A stretch of 64,000 nt of DNA, taken from assembly GCA_022846035.1 (NCBI GenBank), contig AP025580.1:1364001-1428000 (forward strand). The letters are read 5' to 3'. The translations under genes and the position numbers were made by a program. Shown here piece by piece: positions 19,161 through 27,087 of this stretch. Source of the DNA: Christensenellaceae bacterium. GTDB lineage: Bacteria > Bacillota > Clostridia > Christensenellales > Christensenellaceae. Below the pieces are notes generated by a model that saw nothing but the letters and a program-made list of their open reading frames with translations, was not told the origin of the DNA and made no database searches. The first letter of the stretch is position 1. Each line of letters begins with the position of its first letter.

Positions 19161-19916
19161 CTACCCCTTAAGTCCGCCGTATCTTCTCTGTCGTCCCTGA
19201 TATTCTATCAGCGCTTTCTCATACTCCGCTTCATCGAAATCAGGCCAATATACGGGCGTAAAATAAAATTCCGCATATGCGAGCTGGTACAGAAGATAGT
19301 TGGATAATCTTTCTTCGCCGCTCGTACGAATCATATAATCCGGATCGGGCTGACCTGCTGTTTCCAGATGATCGGATATTGTCTGCGTATCAATTTCCTC
19401 CACCCTAAGCCTGCCGTCCTTTACCTTTTGCGCGATTTTCCCGACCGCTTCCGCGATCTCCGCACGCGAACCGTAATTAAGCGCAATATTGAGAGTCATT
19501 CCCGTGTTGTTTTTCGTCTTTTCCTTGGCGTTTTCCAGCACCGCGATGACTTCCTGCGGCAGTTTCGTAATATCCCCTATGGTATTGAATATTACATTTT
19601 TTTCGTGCATCTCGTCAAGTTCTTTCTGTAAATATTCTATTAACAATCCCATGAGCGCCCCAACCTCTTCTTGGGGGCGTTTCCAGTTCTCAGTGGAAAA
19701 TGCATAAAGCGTCAAATACTTAATGCCAATATCGCTGCTCATGCGGATGATCGTTTTTACTTTTCCCATTCCGGCGCGATGTCCCGCTACGCGCGGCATC
19801 ATACGTTTTTTTGCCCACCTGCCGTTGCCGTCCATGATAATCGCAACATGGGTTGGCAGATTGTTCATATCAAGATGCGTAAGCTCCGCTTTTCTTTTTT
19901 TTGCAAAAAAGCCCAA
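19161..19916 (-). CDS. uppS: Undecaprenyl diphosphate synthase
   Basis: 251 residues; cis-prenyltransferase that makes the C55 lipid carrier for wall synthesis. The diphosphate-binding motif AIIMDGNGRWAKKR is near residue 25-38, and RTSGEERLSNYLLYQ near 205 is the substrate/metal site. The start is TTG at 19916 with a GGGAG SD 10 nt upstream; an ATG at M17 has no close SD. The frr-side terminator ends only about 25 nt upstream, leaving no room for a promoter. Confidence 0.96.
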   Translation of the reverse strand: MGFFAKKRKAELTHLDMNNLPTHVAIIMDGNGRWAKKRMMPRVAGHRAGMGKVKTIIRMSSDIGIKYLTLYAFSTENWKRPQEEVGALMGLLIEYLQKELDEMHEKNVIFNTIGDITKLPQEVIAVLENAKEKTKNNTGMTLNIALNYGSRAEIAEAVGKIAQKVKDGRLRVEEIDTQTISDHLETAGQPDPDYMIRTSGEERLSNYLLYQLAYAEFYFTPVYWPDFDEAEYEKALIEYQGRQRRYGGLKG

Positions 19917-19938
19917 TACTGATTCACTCCCTGCGTTT

Positions 19939-19976
19939 TAAAAAATGAAATCCCAAAGCATCACAAGCCTTGGGAT
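19939..19976 (-). terminator. Terminator after the frr/70-aa gene unit
   Basis: A 10-bp stem (ATCCCAAGGC paired with GCTTTGGGAT, 7-nt loop) followed by TTCATTTTTT. It overlaps the last codons of the 70-residue gene. Confidence 0.82.
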
Positions 19977-20173
19977 CTCTCATCAATTTCTGTTTTAAAT
20001 TCACCTACTACCAGCTCATATGTATTTTCCAGCTTCCGGACGCGCAGCACGCGCACAGAATCCGCGTTTTCGTATGGTTTATATGACCGGTAATAGACCA
20101 CCTGAAAAGGAATCCCTTCCCCATCCAGCATTTTAGAAACTTGATCAAGAGGTAGCCCCAAAAGCCGCATCAT
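19961..20173 (-). CDS. Unrecognised 70-residue protein coupled to frr
   Basis: A small soluble protein of mixed charge. I do not recognise the family. The first 25 residues (RLLGLPLDQVSKMLDGEG followed by hydrophobic beta-like VVYY) loosely recall one half of a PASTA repeat, but this is only a resemblance. Its ATG overlaps the frr stop in an ATGA, so it should be translated by coupling. A terminator overlaps its 3' end, so it is the last gene of that transcript. Exact coupling and a normal composition argue for a real gene. Confidence 0.7.
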   Translation of the reverse strand: MMRLLGLPLDQVSKMLDGEGIPFQVVYYRSYKPYENADSVRVLRVRKLENTYELVVGEFKTEIDERSQGL

Positions 20174-20733
20174 ATCTCAAGAATTTCCTTTTCCTTTGCC
20201 TGCAATATTTCCTCTACCTTTTTGATCTTTTTATCCGTCAGATCCTGGATTTCTTTTTCCAGTATGTTGTAATCGTCCTCTGTCAGCGTACTTGATTTCT
20301 TTTCTTTCTTGAATATTTCATTCGCGTCCCTGCGGATCGCGCGGATCGCTATCTTGGAATCTTCCGCTTTTTTCTTGGCAAGCTTCACCAGCTCCTGACG
20401 CTTTTCTCCCGTGACTTCAGGGAACGCCAAACGAATCACCTTGCCGTCGTTTGCAGGATTGATCCCCAGATCCGAAGCCTGGATCGCTTTTTCCACTTCA
20501 TGCAATATGCTTGCATCCCACAGAGAAATGACGAGCAGCCTCGGTTCAGGTGCGGAAATATTACCGACCTGGCTGATCGGCGTAGGCGTCCCGTAATAAT
20601 CTACCATAATACCGTCAAGGAGCTGTGCGTTTGCCCTCCCCGCACGGATGCTAACCAGTTCTTTTTTAAGAACGTTCAGCGTTTTCTCCATTTTTTCGTC
20701 CGCTACGTTTAGTGCGTTATGTTCCAGTTGCAT
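20170..20733 (-). CDS. frr: Ribosome recycling factor
   Basis: 187 residues from the preferred start. It splits the post-termination ribosome with EF-G. It contains the family core ALKKEL-like LNVLKKELVSIRAGRAN and YYGTPTPISQVGNIS, then the long coiled-coil helices. The frame is open to ATG at 20757, which would add 8 residues. ATG at 20733 gives the usual length and has an AAAGGA SD, although its spacing of 12 nt is long. It is followed by a coupled small gene. pyrH is the upstream neighbour, as in most bacteria. Confidence 0.95.
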   Translation of the reverse strand: MQLEHNALNVADEKMEKTLNVLKKELVSIRAGRANAQLLDGIMVDYYGTPTPISQVGNISAPEPRLLVISLWDASILHEVEKAIQASDLGINPANDGKVIRLAFPEVTGEKRQELVKLAKKKAEDSKIAIRAIRRDANEIFKKEKKSSTLTEDDYNILEKEIQDLTDKKIKKVEEILQAKEKEILEI

Positions 20734-20798
20734 ATCAAAATCCATTCCTTTCATCATTTTTCAGATTGCATAAAAATGGTCTTCATTTTCTACATTAT

Positions 20799-20827
20799 AT
20801 TGTATCTCAAAACACCATAAAACACAA
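20799..20827 (-). promoter_or_regulatory. Possible promoter of frr
   Basis: -35 TTGTGT (20822-20827), 17-bp spacer, -10 TACAAT (20799-20804), in the 110-nt gap between pyrH and frr. A TATAAT overlaps further downstream but lacks a -35. Moderate support only. Confidence 0.45.
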
Positions 20828-20868
20828 TGCTAACTTAGCCCGATTCTTATATGAAACGCTCTGTCGTA

Positions 20869-21576
20869 TTATTTGATCGTCGTACCGATTTCTTCTCCGT
20901 TTACCACACGCTGGATACTGTCCTTTTCATTGACGCCAAATACGATGATCGGAATATGGTTGTCCATGCACAGCGTAATCGCCGTATTGTCCATGACAGA
21001 CAGCCCCTTATTGATGACGTCCATATAAGAAATGTATTCAAATTTTTGCGCGTCCGGATTCGTCTTTGGATCGCTGTCATATACCGCATCCACATTCTTT
21101 GCCAGCATAATAAGGTCAACTTCCATTTCAGCCGCACGCAGCGCCGCCGCCGTATCCGTCGAAAAATACGGATTGCCTGTACCGCAGGCAAAAATCACTA
21201 CCCTGCCCTTTTCCAGGTGCTTCATTGCCTTTCTGCGGATATACGGCTCGGCAATCTGGCGCATTTCGATGGCCGTCTGCACGCGCGTCTGCAGTCCTTT
21301 TTCCTCCAGGGCGTCCTGCAGGGCAAGCGCGTTTATCACCGTAGCGAGCATGCCCATATAGTCGGCGGTCGTCCGGTCCATATGCGCGCCTACCCGCGCG
21401 CCGCGCCAGATATTGCCGCCGCCTACAATAATGCCGACTTCTACTCCCTGCTGCGCTATGGCGATGATCTGGTCCGCAACGTTTCCGACGATCTCAAAAT
21501 CAAGCGGATGGTTCTTCTCCGAGCACAATGCCTCTCCGCTTATTTTCATGATTACTCTTTTATATTTTGGTTCCAT
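20869..21576 (-). CDS. pyrH: UMP kinase
   Basis: 235 residues; phosphorylates UMP to UDP for pyrimidine synthesis. Amino-acid-kinase fold: KISGEAL at the N-terminus, GGGNIWRGA (about 55), [12 protein letters not shown] (about 70) and [13 protein letters not shown] (about 135-147). The ATG at 21576 follows a GGGGAG SD. It sits directly after the tsf terminator in the conserved order rpsB-tsf-pyrH-frr. Confidence 0.97.
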   Translation of the reverse strand: MEPKYKRVIMKISGEALCSEKNHPLDFEIVGNVADQIIAIAQQGVEVGIIVGGGNIWRGARVGAHMDRTTADYMGMLATVINALALQDALEEKGLQTRVQTAIEMRQIAEPYIRRKAMKHLEKGRVVIFACGTGNPYFSTDTAAALRAAEMEVDLIMLAKNVDAVYDSDPKTNPDAQKFEYISYMDVINKGLSVMDNTAITLCMDNHIPIIVFGVNEKDSIQRVVNGEEIGTTIK

Positions 21577-21601
21577 GATTTTCTCCCCGTCATATTTTGT
21601 T

Positions 21602-21631
21602 AAAAAAAAGAGAACACGAAAGTGTTCTCTT
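21602..21631 (-). terminator. Terminator after tsf
   Basis: A perfect 10-bp stem, AAGAGAACAC/GTGTTCTCTT, with a TTTC tetraloop and a run of eight U on the minus strand. It ends the rpsB-tsf transcript 25 nt before pyrH. Confidence 0.93.
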
Positions 21632-21641
21632 CTTTAAAGTC

Positions 21642-22289
21642 TTAAAGACCAGCTTGCTCCATAACTTCTTTCTGGAAATCATCCTGCCGCTTTTCAAGTC
21701 CCTCGCCCATTTCATATCTTGTGAAACGACGAATGGAAATCTTTTCACCGATCTTTCCAACCTGCTCATTGAGCAAATCCTGTATCGTTTTATCCGGATC
21801 CTTTACAAACGGCTGGTCCAGAAGGCAAATTTCCTTTTTATATTTCTTGATCCTGCCCTCTACCATTTTCTCAACTACATTGGCGGGTTTCCCCTCATTG
21901 ATGGCCTGTGCTGTCAGGATTTCCTTTTCTTTTTCCAGAACCGCCGGATCCACTTCCTCTTCGGAAACATAAAGCGGGTTGGACGCTGCGATATGCATCG
22001 CAATATCCTTTACCAGCGCCTGAAAATCATCCGTTTTGGCAACAAAGTCCGTCTCGCAGTTCACTTCCACGAGCACGCCGATCTTACCGCCCATATGGAT
22101 GTAGGAACCGACGACACCCTCGGCGGCGATTCTGCCAGCTTTTTTAACAGCAGCAGCAAGGCCTTTTTCCCTTAAAATCTCGCTTGCCTTTTCAATGTCG
22201 CCGTTCGCTTCGCTAAGCGCATTTTTGCAATCCATCATCCCTGCGCCAGATCTCTCGCGCAGTGTCTTTACATCACTTGCTGAAACCAT
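21642..22289 (-). CDS. tsf: Elongation factor Ts
   Basis: 215 residues; guanine-nucleotide exchange factor for EF-Tu. The N-terminal UBA-like region [16 protein letters not shown] contacts EF-Tu, and [12 protein letters not shown] (about 78-89) is the core motif. ATG at 22289 is preferred over a longer frame to 22304 because GGAGG lies 8 nt upstream and the protein then starts [12 protein letters not shown]. It lies 27 nt after rpsB. Confidence 0.97.
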   Translation of the reverse strand: MVSASDVKTLRERSGAGMMDCKNALSEANGDIEKASEILREKGLAAAVKKAGRIAAEGVVGSYIHMGGKIGVLVEVNCETDFVAKTDDFQALVKDIAMHIAASNPLYVSEEEVDPAVLEKEKEILTAQAINEGKPANVVEKMVEGRIKKYKKEICLLDQPFVKDPDKTIQDLLNEQVGKIGEKISIRRFTRYEMGEGLEKRQDDFQKEVMEQAGL

Positions 22290-22316
22290 GGATATTACCT
22301 CCAAATTATAAAACTA

Positions 22317-23234
22317 TTATTTTTCTTCCAAAACTTCTGCCGCAGCCGCCTGAATATCATCAGCGATTTCTTCCACAGGCATATCCTGCGTCTCTTCTTC
22401 GACCTTGCCCTCTTCTTCCTCAACCTCTACTTCCTGCTGGGGAAGAATTTCTTTGGCAATATCATCGGCAATCTCCTCTGCCGCAGCCGCTTCGATCTCT
22501 TCATCCGTCGCGACCGCCGCTTCTTCCTCGGCAGCTTCGTCTTCCATCTGCTCGCCCTGCTTGCCTTCCAGCACAGCGTCGGCCATCTTGGAAGCGATCA
22601 GCTTGACCGCACGGATCGCATCATCATTGCCCGGGATCGGATAATCCACTTCGTCAGGATCGCAGTTCGTGTCAACGATCGCCACAACCGGAATACCCAG
22701 ATTTCTTGCTTCCGCAATCGCGATCCTCTCTTTTCTCGGATCTACGATAAAGAGCGCGCCCGGCAGGTCTTTCATTTCACGGATACCGCCAAGGTTTTTC
22801 AACAGTTTCTCTTTTTCATGCATGAGCTGGATAACTTCTTTCTTGGGCAGAAGCTCCATATCTCCGTTCGTTTCCATTTCTTCGATCTTATTGAGCCTTG
22901 CCACACGGCTTCTCATGGTCTTGAAGTTCGTGAGCATACCGCCCAGCCATCTGTTGGCCACATAAAACTGGCCGCAACGTTTTGCTTCAGACTCTATCGA
23001 ATCCTGCGCCTGTTTTTTTGTACCGACAAAAAGCACCGACTTGTTATCCATAGCGATGTCGCGGACAAAATAATATGCTTTTTCTACTTCTTTGACTGTT
23101 TTCTGAAGGTCGATGATGTAGATACCGTTTCTTTCCGTGAAGATAAAACGCTTCATCTTCGGGTTCCAACGGCGTGTTTGGTGTCCGAAATGAACACCCG
23201 CTTCCAAAAGTTGTTTCATTGAAATAACTGACAT
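22317..23234 (-). CDS. rpsB: 30S ribosomal protein S2 with a long acidic C-terminal tail
   Basis: 305 residues. Residues 1-227 are a standard S2 ([60 protein letters not shown]). Residues 228-305 form an extra tail rich in Glu and Ala, with the short motif EEIADDI occurring twice. Many S2 proteins end near residue 230-250, so the tail is unusually long and strongly negative. The SD GAGGAGG precedes the ATG. It has its own promoter and a structured leader that may be a ribosomal-protein autoregulatory site. Confidence 0.96.
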   Translation of the reverse strand: MSVISMKQLLEAGVHFGHQTRRWNPKMKRFIFTERNGIYIIDLQKTVKEVEKAYYFVRDIAMDNKSVLFVGTKKQAQDSIESEAKRCGQFYVANRWLGGMLTNFKTMRSRVARLNKIEEMETNGDMELLPKKEVIQLMHEKEKLLKNLGGIREMKDLPGALFIVDPRKERIAIAEARNLGIPVVAIVDTNCDPDEVDYPIPGNDDAIRAVKLIASKMADAVLEGKQGEQMEDEAAEEEAAVATDEEIEAAAAEEIADDIAKEILPQQEVEVEEEEGKVEEETQDMPVEEIADDIQAAAAEVLEEK

Positions 23235-23330
23235 GATAAATAAACCTCCTCGTTTATGCCTCCCCGGGCTTTAGCTTCAGCGTCACCGTTTCCGGCACGA
23301 GTGCTGAAATCCGCTCCAGGTGCGTTATCG
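23235..23330 (-). promoter_or_regulatory. Structured 5' leader of rpsB
   Basis: About 95 nt between the start site and rpsB can fold into one stacked arm: CCTGG (23316-23320) with CCGGG (23264-23268), TTCAGC (23303-23308) with GCTGAA (23276-23281), and an inner GCCG-GAAA-CGGT hairpin. It resembles ribosomal-protein leaders that let S2 repress its own operon. Pairing was read by eye and the regulatory role is inferred. Confidence 0.5.
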
Positions 23331-23336
23331 CTTGAT

Positions 23337-23366
23337 ATTATATCATAAAGAAAGTATGGAATGCAA
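23337..23366 (-). promoter_or_regulatory. Promoter of rpsB-tsf
   Basis: -35 TTGCAT (23361-23366), 18-bp spacer, -10 TATAAT (23337-23342), just past the end of the DUF1292 gene. Confidence 0.78.
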
Positions 23367-23371
23367 GAATA

Positions 23372-23662
23372 TTATTCCTTGCCGTCCTCGTCTTCTTCAT
23401 CATCTTCATAATAAAGCTGCTGAAAAATATTCCAAAGCTCGTCCAATTCCTCTTCCGTTTCGATGGGAACGTATAGATCTCCGTCGTCGCCTTCTTCAAT
23501 CCGCATAATCAAAACTTCGCCGACATCGAATTCTTCCATTTTTTCGACGGGCGTGAAAGCGACGTAAAAATTATCGTCCACTTCAAAAGTCAGCAGGTGC
23601 TCAAACTGCAATACGTTGCCGTCCTCATCCTGCATTTCGATCAAATTCAATTCTTCACTCAT
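23372..23662 (-). CDS. DUF1292 (YrzB-like) acidic protein
   Basis: 96 residues. The pattern IEMQDEDGNVLQFEHLLTF, then a tyrosine/acidic stretch and LDELWNIFQQLY, marks the DUF1292 family, which is found next to ruvX and ireB in Firmicutes. The tail EDDEEDEDGKE is strongly acidic. It is probably cytosolic and its function is unknown. It lies 23 nt after ruvX, in the conserved ireB-ruvX-DUF1292 order. Confidence 0.88.
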   Translation of the reverse strand: MSEELNLIEMQDEDGNVLQFEHLLTFEVDDNFYVAFTPVEKMEEFDVGEVLIMRIEEGDDGDLYVPIETEEELDELWNIFQQLYYEDDEEDEDGKE

Positions 23663-23685
23663 AACTTTATTCCTTTCGGCTCATT

Positions 23686-24105
23686 TCATATTGATATGCT
23701 GTCCATATATCCTTGCAGGATATACACCGCAGCAATTTTATCCACTACCTGTTTGCGTTTTTTGCGGCTCATATCAGCCTCGATAAGCGTTCTGTGCGCG
23801 CTCTTGGTCGTCAGTCGCTCGTCCCAGTAAATCAGTTCTTTCCCGCTCGCTGTTTTCAGCTTCTCTGCAAAATCCTGTACTTTTTCCGCCTGCTCGCCCA
23901 GCGTCCCGTTCATATTTTTAGGCAGCCCGCATACGATCCGGTCGACATCGTTTTTTTCTATCAGGCCCGTCAGATAATCGATGTCCTTTTCGACGTCTTG
24001 CGTCCGCGTATACGTTTCCAGCCCCTGCGCCGTGATCATCAGCAGGTCCGACAGAGCGACGCCGATCCGCTTGTCGCCGACGTCCAATCCAATAATTCTT
24101 CCCAA
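23686..24105 (-). CDS. ruvX: YqgF/RuvX RNase H-fold nuclease
   Basis: 139 residues. The RNase H-like signature GLDVGDKRIGVALSD is at the start, and YWDERLTTKSAH (about 98) carries the second acidic site. The family is called a putative pre-16S rRNA nuclease or Holliday-junction resolvase. The start is TTG at 24105 with an AGGAG SD upstream. The ireB terminator ends 17 nt before it, so there is no space for a promoter. Confidence 0.94.
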   Translation of the reverse strand: MGRIIGLDVGDKRIGVALSDLLMITAQGLETYTRTQDVEKDIDYLTGLIEKNDVDRIVCGLPKNMNGTLGEQAEKVQDFAEKLKTASGKELIYWDERLTTKSAHRTLIEADMSRKKRKQVVDKIAAVYILQGYMDSISI

Positions 24106-24122
24106 ATGATTCTCTCCTATTC

Positions 24123-24156
24123 AAAAAATCACGCCCAGACACCATACGGACGTGAT
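24123..24156 (-). terminator. Terminator after ireB
   Basis: A 9-bp stem (ATCACGTCC with GGGCGTGAT, one G-U pair, 11-nt loop) followed by TTTTTTG on the minus strand, directly in front of ruvX. Confidence 0.8.
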
Positions 24157-24164
24157 CTTTATGC

Positions 24165-24419
24165 TTATATTTGCTTGATATAAAAGCTGACCAGTTCTTC
24201 CAGAAGCTCATCCCGATCTACGCTCGCGATCAGCGAACGCGCGTTTTTATATCCCGTGATATACGTCGGATCTCCGGATACGATATAGCCGATCAACTGG
24301 TTAACCGGATCATACCCTTTCTCGCGCATCGCTTCGCTGACAATACGAATAATCCCGCGAACCGGATTTTCAAGCTCTTTATCAAAATTAAACTGCATGG
24401 TTTTATCTAAATCAGACAT
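24165..24419 (-). CDS. ireB: IreB family regulatory phosphoprotein
   Basis: 84 residues, full length. The family (DUF965, YrzL) is a substrate of the PASTA kinase IreK/PrkC and tunes envelope stress tolerance. DKTMQFNF near the N-terminus holds the conserved phosphorylatable threonine region. GYDPVNQLIGYIVSGDPTYI is the family core. It has its own promoter and terminator, so it is a single-gene unit here. alaS, the frequent upstream neighbour, is replaced by a cysteine desulfurase gene. Confidence 0.95.
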   Translation of the reverse strand: MSDLDKTMQFNFDKELENPVRGIIRIVSEAMREKGYDPVNQLIGYIVSGDPTYITGYKNARSLIASVDRDELLEELVSFYIKQI

Positions 24420-24469
24420 TTCCCCGCCTCCAACGATTTTCTGCTGAAATAAAGACTAGTTCTTTTTTC

Positions 24470-24498
24470 ATTATAGCTTACTTCTTCAGATCTGTAAA
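24470..24498 (-). promoter_or_regulatory. Promoter of ireB
   Basis: -35 TTTACA (24493-24498), 17-bp spacer, -10 TATAAT (24470-24475), between the desulfurase gene and ireB. Confidence 0.8.
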
Positions 24499-24512
24499 TC
24501 AATATTATTGCC

Positions 24513-25682
24513 TTATGTGGCCATTTTTGCCGTTGCGTCCATCTCGTCCGCACGTTGGTGAAGCTCCTTTAACTGCCCTATCACATAGTCTATCTGTTCC
24601 TTTGTCGTCGTTTCTCCCATTGTAAAGCGAAGCGCGCATTTCGTTTCATCCAACGGCTTCCCCATCGCGCGCAGCACATGCGACGGTTCAAGCGACCCGC
24701 TCGTGCACGCGGATCCGCTCGAGCACTCCACCCCCGCGAGGTCAAGGCTCACAAGCGCCGCCTCGGACTGTATCCCGCCCAGGGAAAGATTGACGTTGTT
24801 CGCCAGCCGCCTGCTTGGATGGCCATGCAGGATCGCGCGCGGCAATTCCCTTTTTATTCGGTCCATCATATAATCGCGCAACGCGCAAAGCCGTTCTGTT
24901 TCCGTCTGCATATTGCCCGCGGCCAGCTCGAGCGCCTTTGCCATACCGACAATCTCCGGCACATTTTCGGTTCCCGCCCGCTTTTTGCGTTCCTGCGCTC
25001 CGCCGTACAACAGCGGATCGATCGCAACGCCGTCGCGCACATATAAAACGCCCACGCCCTTTGGCCCATAGAATTTATGAGCCGACAGCGAGAGTAAATC
25101 AACGCCTGCAGCCTGCACGTCAATTGGCAGACTGCCCGCAGCCTGCACGGCATCCGTATGAAAAAGGACGCCCGCTTTCTTGGTGACCTCGCCAATTTCC
25201 TGAATCGGATTAATTGTGCCTACCTCATTATTCGCATAAATCACGGAAACAAGTACGGTGTCTGCGCGCAAGGCTTCTTTCACCTGCGCCGCGCTGACCG
25301 CCCCATATTCGTCCACCGGCAGAACGCTAACTTCATAACCACACTTTTCCAGGTAACCGCACGTATTCAGTACCGCATGATGTTCAGCCGCAGTGGTAAT
25401 CATGTGCTTTCCCTTGTGGACGTTCGCTTCCATCGCGCCTACAAGCGCCCAATTATCGCTCTCTGTTCCGCATGACGTAAAATATATTTCGTTTTTGGAC
25501 GCCGCGTGCAGGTTCCTTGCAATACTCGAGCGCGCCCGCATTACTTCGTCGCCCGCTTCCCTACCTCTGCTGTAAAGACTGGACGGATTACCAAAACGCG
25601 CTTTGAAACAGGGCGTCATCGCCTCCAGCACTTCGTCTTTCACATATGTGGTAGCAGCATAATCTAAATATATTCTGTCCAT
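24513..25682 (-). CDS. Cysteine desulfurase, NifS/IscS family
   Basis: 389 residues; PLP enzyme that releases sulfur from cysteine for Fe-S clusters or tRNA thiolation. The PLP lysine is K203 (SAHKFYGPKG), H101 lies in EHHA, and the catalytic cysteine C326 lies in the loop SSGSACTSGSLEPSHVL, typical of the IscS/NifS group. No iscU or thiI/mnmA is adjacent, so the acceptor is not visible. It lies 24 nt after pgeF and ends the nrdR-pgeF unit. Confidence 0.93.
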   Translation of the reverse strand: MDRIYLDYAATTYVKDEVLEAMTPCFKARFGNPSSLYSRGREAGDEVMRARSSIARNLHAASKNEIYFTSCGTESDNWALVGAMEANVHKGKHMITTAAEHHAVLNTCGYLEKCGYEVSVLPVDEYGAVSAAQVKEALRADTVLVSVIYANNEVGTINPIQEIGEVTKKAGVLFHTDAVQAAGSLPIDVQAAGVDLLSLSAHKFYGPKGVGVLYVRDGVAIDPLLYGGAQERKKRAGTENVPEIVGMAKALELAAGNMQTETERLCALRDYMMDRIKRELPRAILHGHPSRRLANNVNLSLGGIQSEAALVSLDLAGVECSSGSACTSGSLEPSHVLRAMGKPLDETKCALRFTMGETTTKEQIDYVIGQLKELHQRADEMDATAKMAT

Positions 25683-25706
25683 TTCATATTCTCTTAATCT
25701 TAAAAA

Positions 25707-26537
25707 TCAGCCGAACGCAATAAAAGACCCCATCGCTCCCGTCTTTCCGCGATCCCGCCGGTGCGAAAAGAAAAGGTCTTCACGGCAATAGGTACACAGG
25801 TCGGCGCAGGTAATGTTCTCCGCAGACATACCGCCTATTTCCATCTGCATTAGCAATGCATGCTGTAAATCCACATACATCTTCCCATCCCCGCGTTTTA
25901 TTACCTGATCGCCGAATTTCTCACGGAACGGGCGGGCAACGTCATCCTGTACCTCAAAACAGCATTTCATAATATGCGGGCCGATTCCGGCCAGTATATT
26001 TTCCGGCCTGCTGCCGCATTTCTCCACGAACATCCTGAGGATATTCAGTGTGATACCATAATACACCCCGCGCCATCCCGCATGACTCACGCACGCCGCC
26101 TTTTTGACCGGATCCAAAAAGAAAAGCGGCACGCAATCCGCATGCAACGTAACCGCCGTAATCCCGCTCTCCCGTATCACGAGCGCGTCGCACGGCGGTA
26201 AATCCGTAGCCCGCGTAATCCCTTTACCCGCTTCGTCCTTTCCTGCCATATACACGCCGTCTCCGTGCGCATAATTGACAAGCGTCAGGCTCTCATACGG
26301 CACATCCAAAGCGCGGCACACGCGCCTGTAATTTTCTTCTTTGTTCTCAGGATTGTTTTCGCGCGTCCTGCTTAAATTAAGCGACGCGTATGCGCCCTCG
26401 CTCACGCCGCCGATCCGCGTTGTAAAACAGTGCTTTTCCACGCCTGCCCCAAGGAAAGACGGAATCACAAAGTATTTTACTCCATTTTTTTCCTTTTTCT
26501 CAAATCCGTGCTGCACGCGCTTCAAAAAGTCTGTCAT
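25707..26537 (-). CDS. pgeF: Laccase-domain purine nucleoside phosphorylase (YlmD/YfiH)
   Basis: 276 residues. The copper/zinc-oxidoreductase-like fold signature is present as TLHADCVPLFFLD and SHAGWRGVYYGI, giving the His-Cys-His zinc site. The family has adenosine/inosine phosphorylase activity and a peptidoglycan-editing role in E. coli. As ylmD it commonly sits next to the division cluster in Firmicutes, which fits its place two genes after the ftsZ-linked sigma gene. It is immediately adjacent to nrdR. Confidence 0.92.
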   Translation of the reverse strand: MTDFLKRVQHGFEKKEKNGVKYFVIPSFLGAGVEKHCFTTRIGGVSEGAYASLNLSRTRENNPENKEENYRRVCRALDVPYESLTLVNYAHGDGVYMAGKDEAGKGITRATDLPPCDALVIRESGITAVTLHADCVPLFFLDPVKKAACVSHAGWRGVYYGITLNILRMFVEKCGSRPENILAGIGPHIMKCCFEVQDDVARPFREKFGDQVIKRGDGKMYVDLQHALLMQMEIGGMSAENITCADLCTYCREDLFFSHRRDRGKTGAMGSFIAFG

Positions 26538-26993
26538 CTATTTCTCCGTCAAAAGTTTATTGAGCTCTTCCTTGAAAGTATTAATATCCTTAAACTGCCT
26601 GTATACCGATGCAAAGCGCACATACGCTACTTCATCCAGCTTTCGAAGACCGTCCATAACAATCTCTCCAACCTCGTGCGAGGTAATCTCCTGCTTTGGT
26701 GAATTGTAGACAATACGTTCAATCTCATTGATCAGCATTTCGATCTCGTCATATGAGACCTCGCGTTTTTCGCAGGCTTTCACCACGCCCTTTTTGATTT
26801 TTTCAATATCAAACGCTTCGCGCTTTCCATCTTTTTTCACGACAAATACTGGCAGGCTTTCCACCTTTTCATATGTGGTAAACCGCTTGCCGCAGCGCAG
26901 GCATTCACGGCGTCGGCGAATGGATGTTCCATCGTCTACCGGACGCGAATCCACAACCTTACTCTCGGCAAAATCACAATAAATACACTTCAA
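26538..26993 (-). CDS. nrdR: Transcriptional repressor NrdR
   Basis: 151 residues from TTG at 26993. It represses ribonucleotide reductase genes in response to ATP/dATP. The zinc ribbon C3, C6, C31, C34 (MKCIYC ... CLRC) is followed by an ATP-cone domain. The longest frame begins 5 codons earlier. The TTG was chosen because GGAGG lies 8 nt before it and the protein then starts MKCIYC, like the family. It follows an extended -10 promoter. Confidence 0.94.
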   Translation of the reverse strand: MKCIYCDFAESKVVDSRPVDDGTSIRRRRECLRCGKRFTTYEKVESLPVFVVKKDGKREAFDIEKIKKGVVKACEKREVSYDEIEMLINEIERIVYNSPKQEITSHEVGEIVMDGLRKLDEVAYVRFASVYRQFKDINTFKEELNKLLTEK

Positions 26994-27042
26994 CCTTTTT
27001 CCCTCCATACATCTTGAGAAGAATGTGATTACAATTCTTTAT

Positions 27043-27051
27043 ATTATACCA
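27043..27051 (-). promoter_or_regulatory. Extended -10 promoter of nrdR
   Basis: TGGTATAAT on the minus strand with no clear -35, between the sigma-gene terminator and nrdR. Confidence 0.6.
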
Positions 27052-27060
27052 TATTTAGTA

Positions 27061-27087
27061 ATAAAAAGCACCTTTTTCAGGTGCTTT
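27061..27087 (-). terminator. Terminator after the sigma factor gene
   Basis: A 9-bp perfect stem (AAAGCACCT/AGGTGCTTT, 5-nt loop) then TTATTA. It overlaps the sigma gene's stop codon. Confidence 0.78.
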
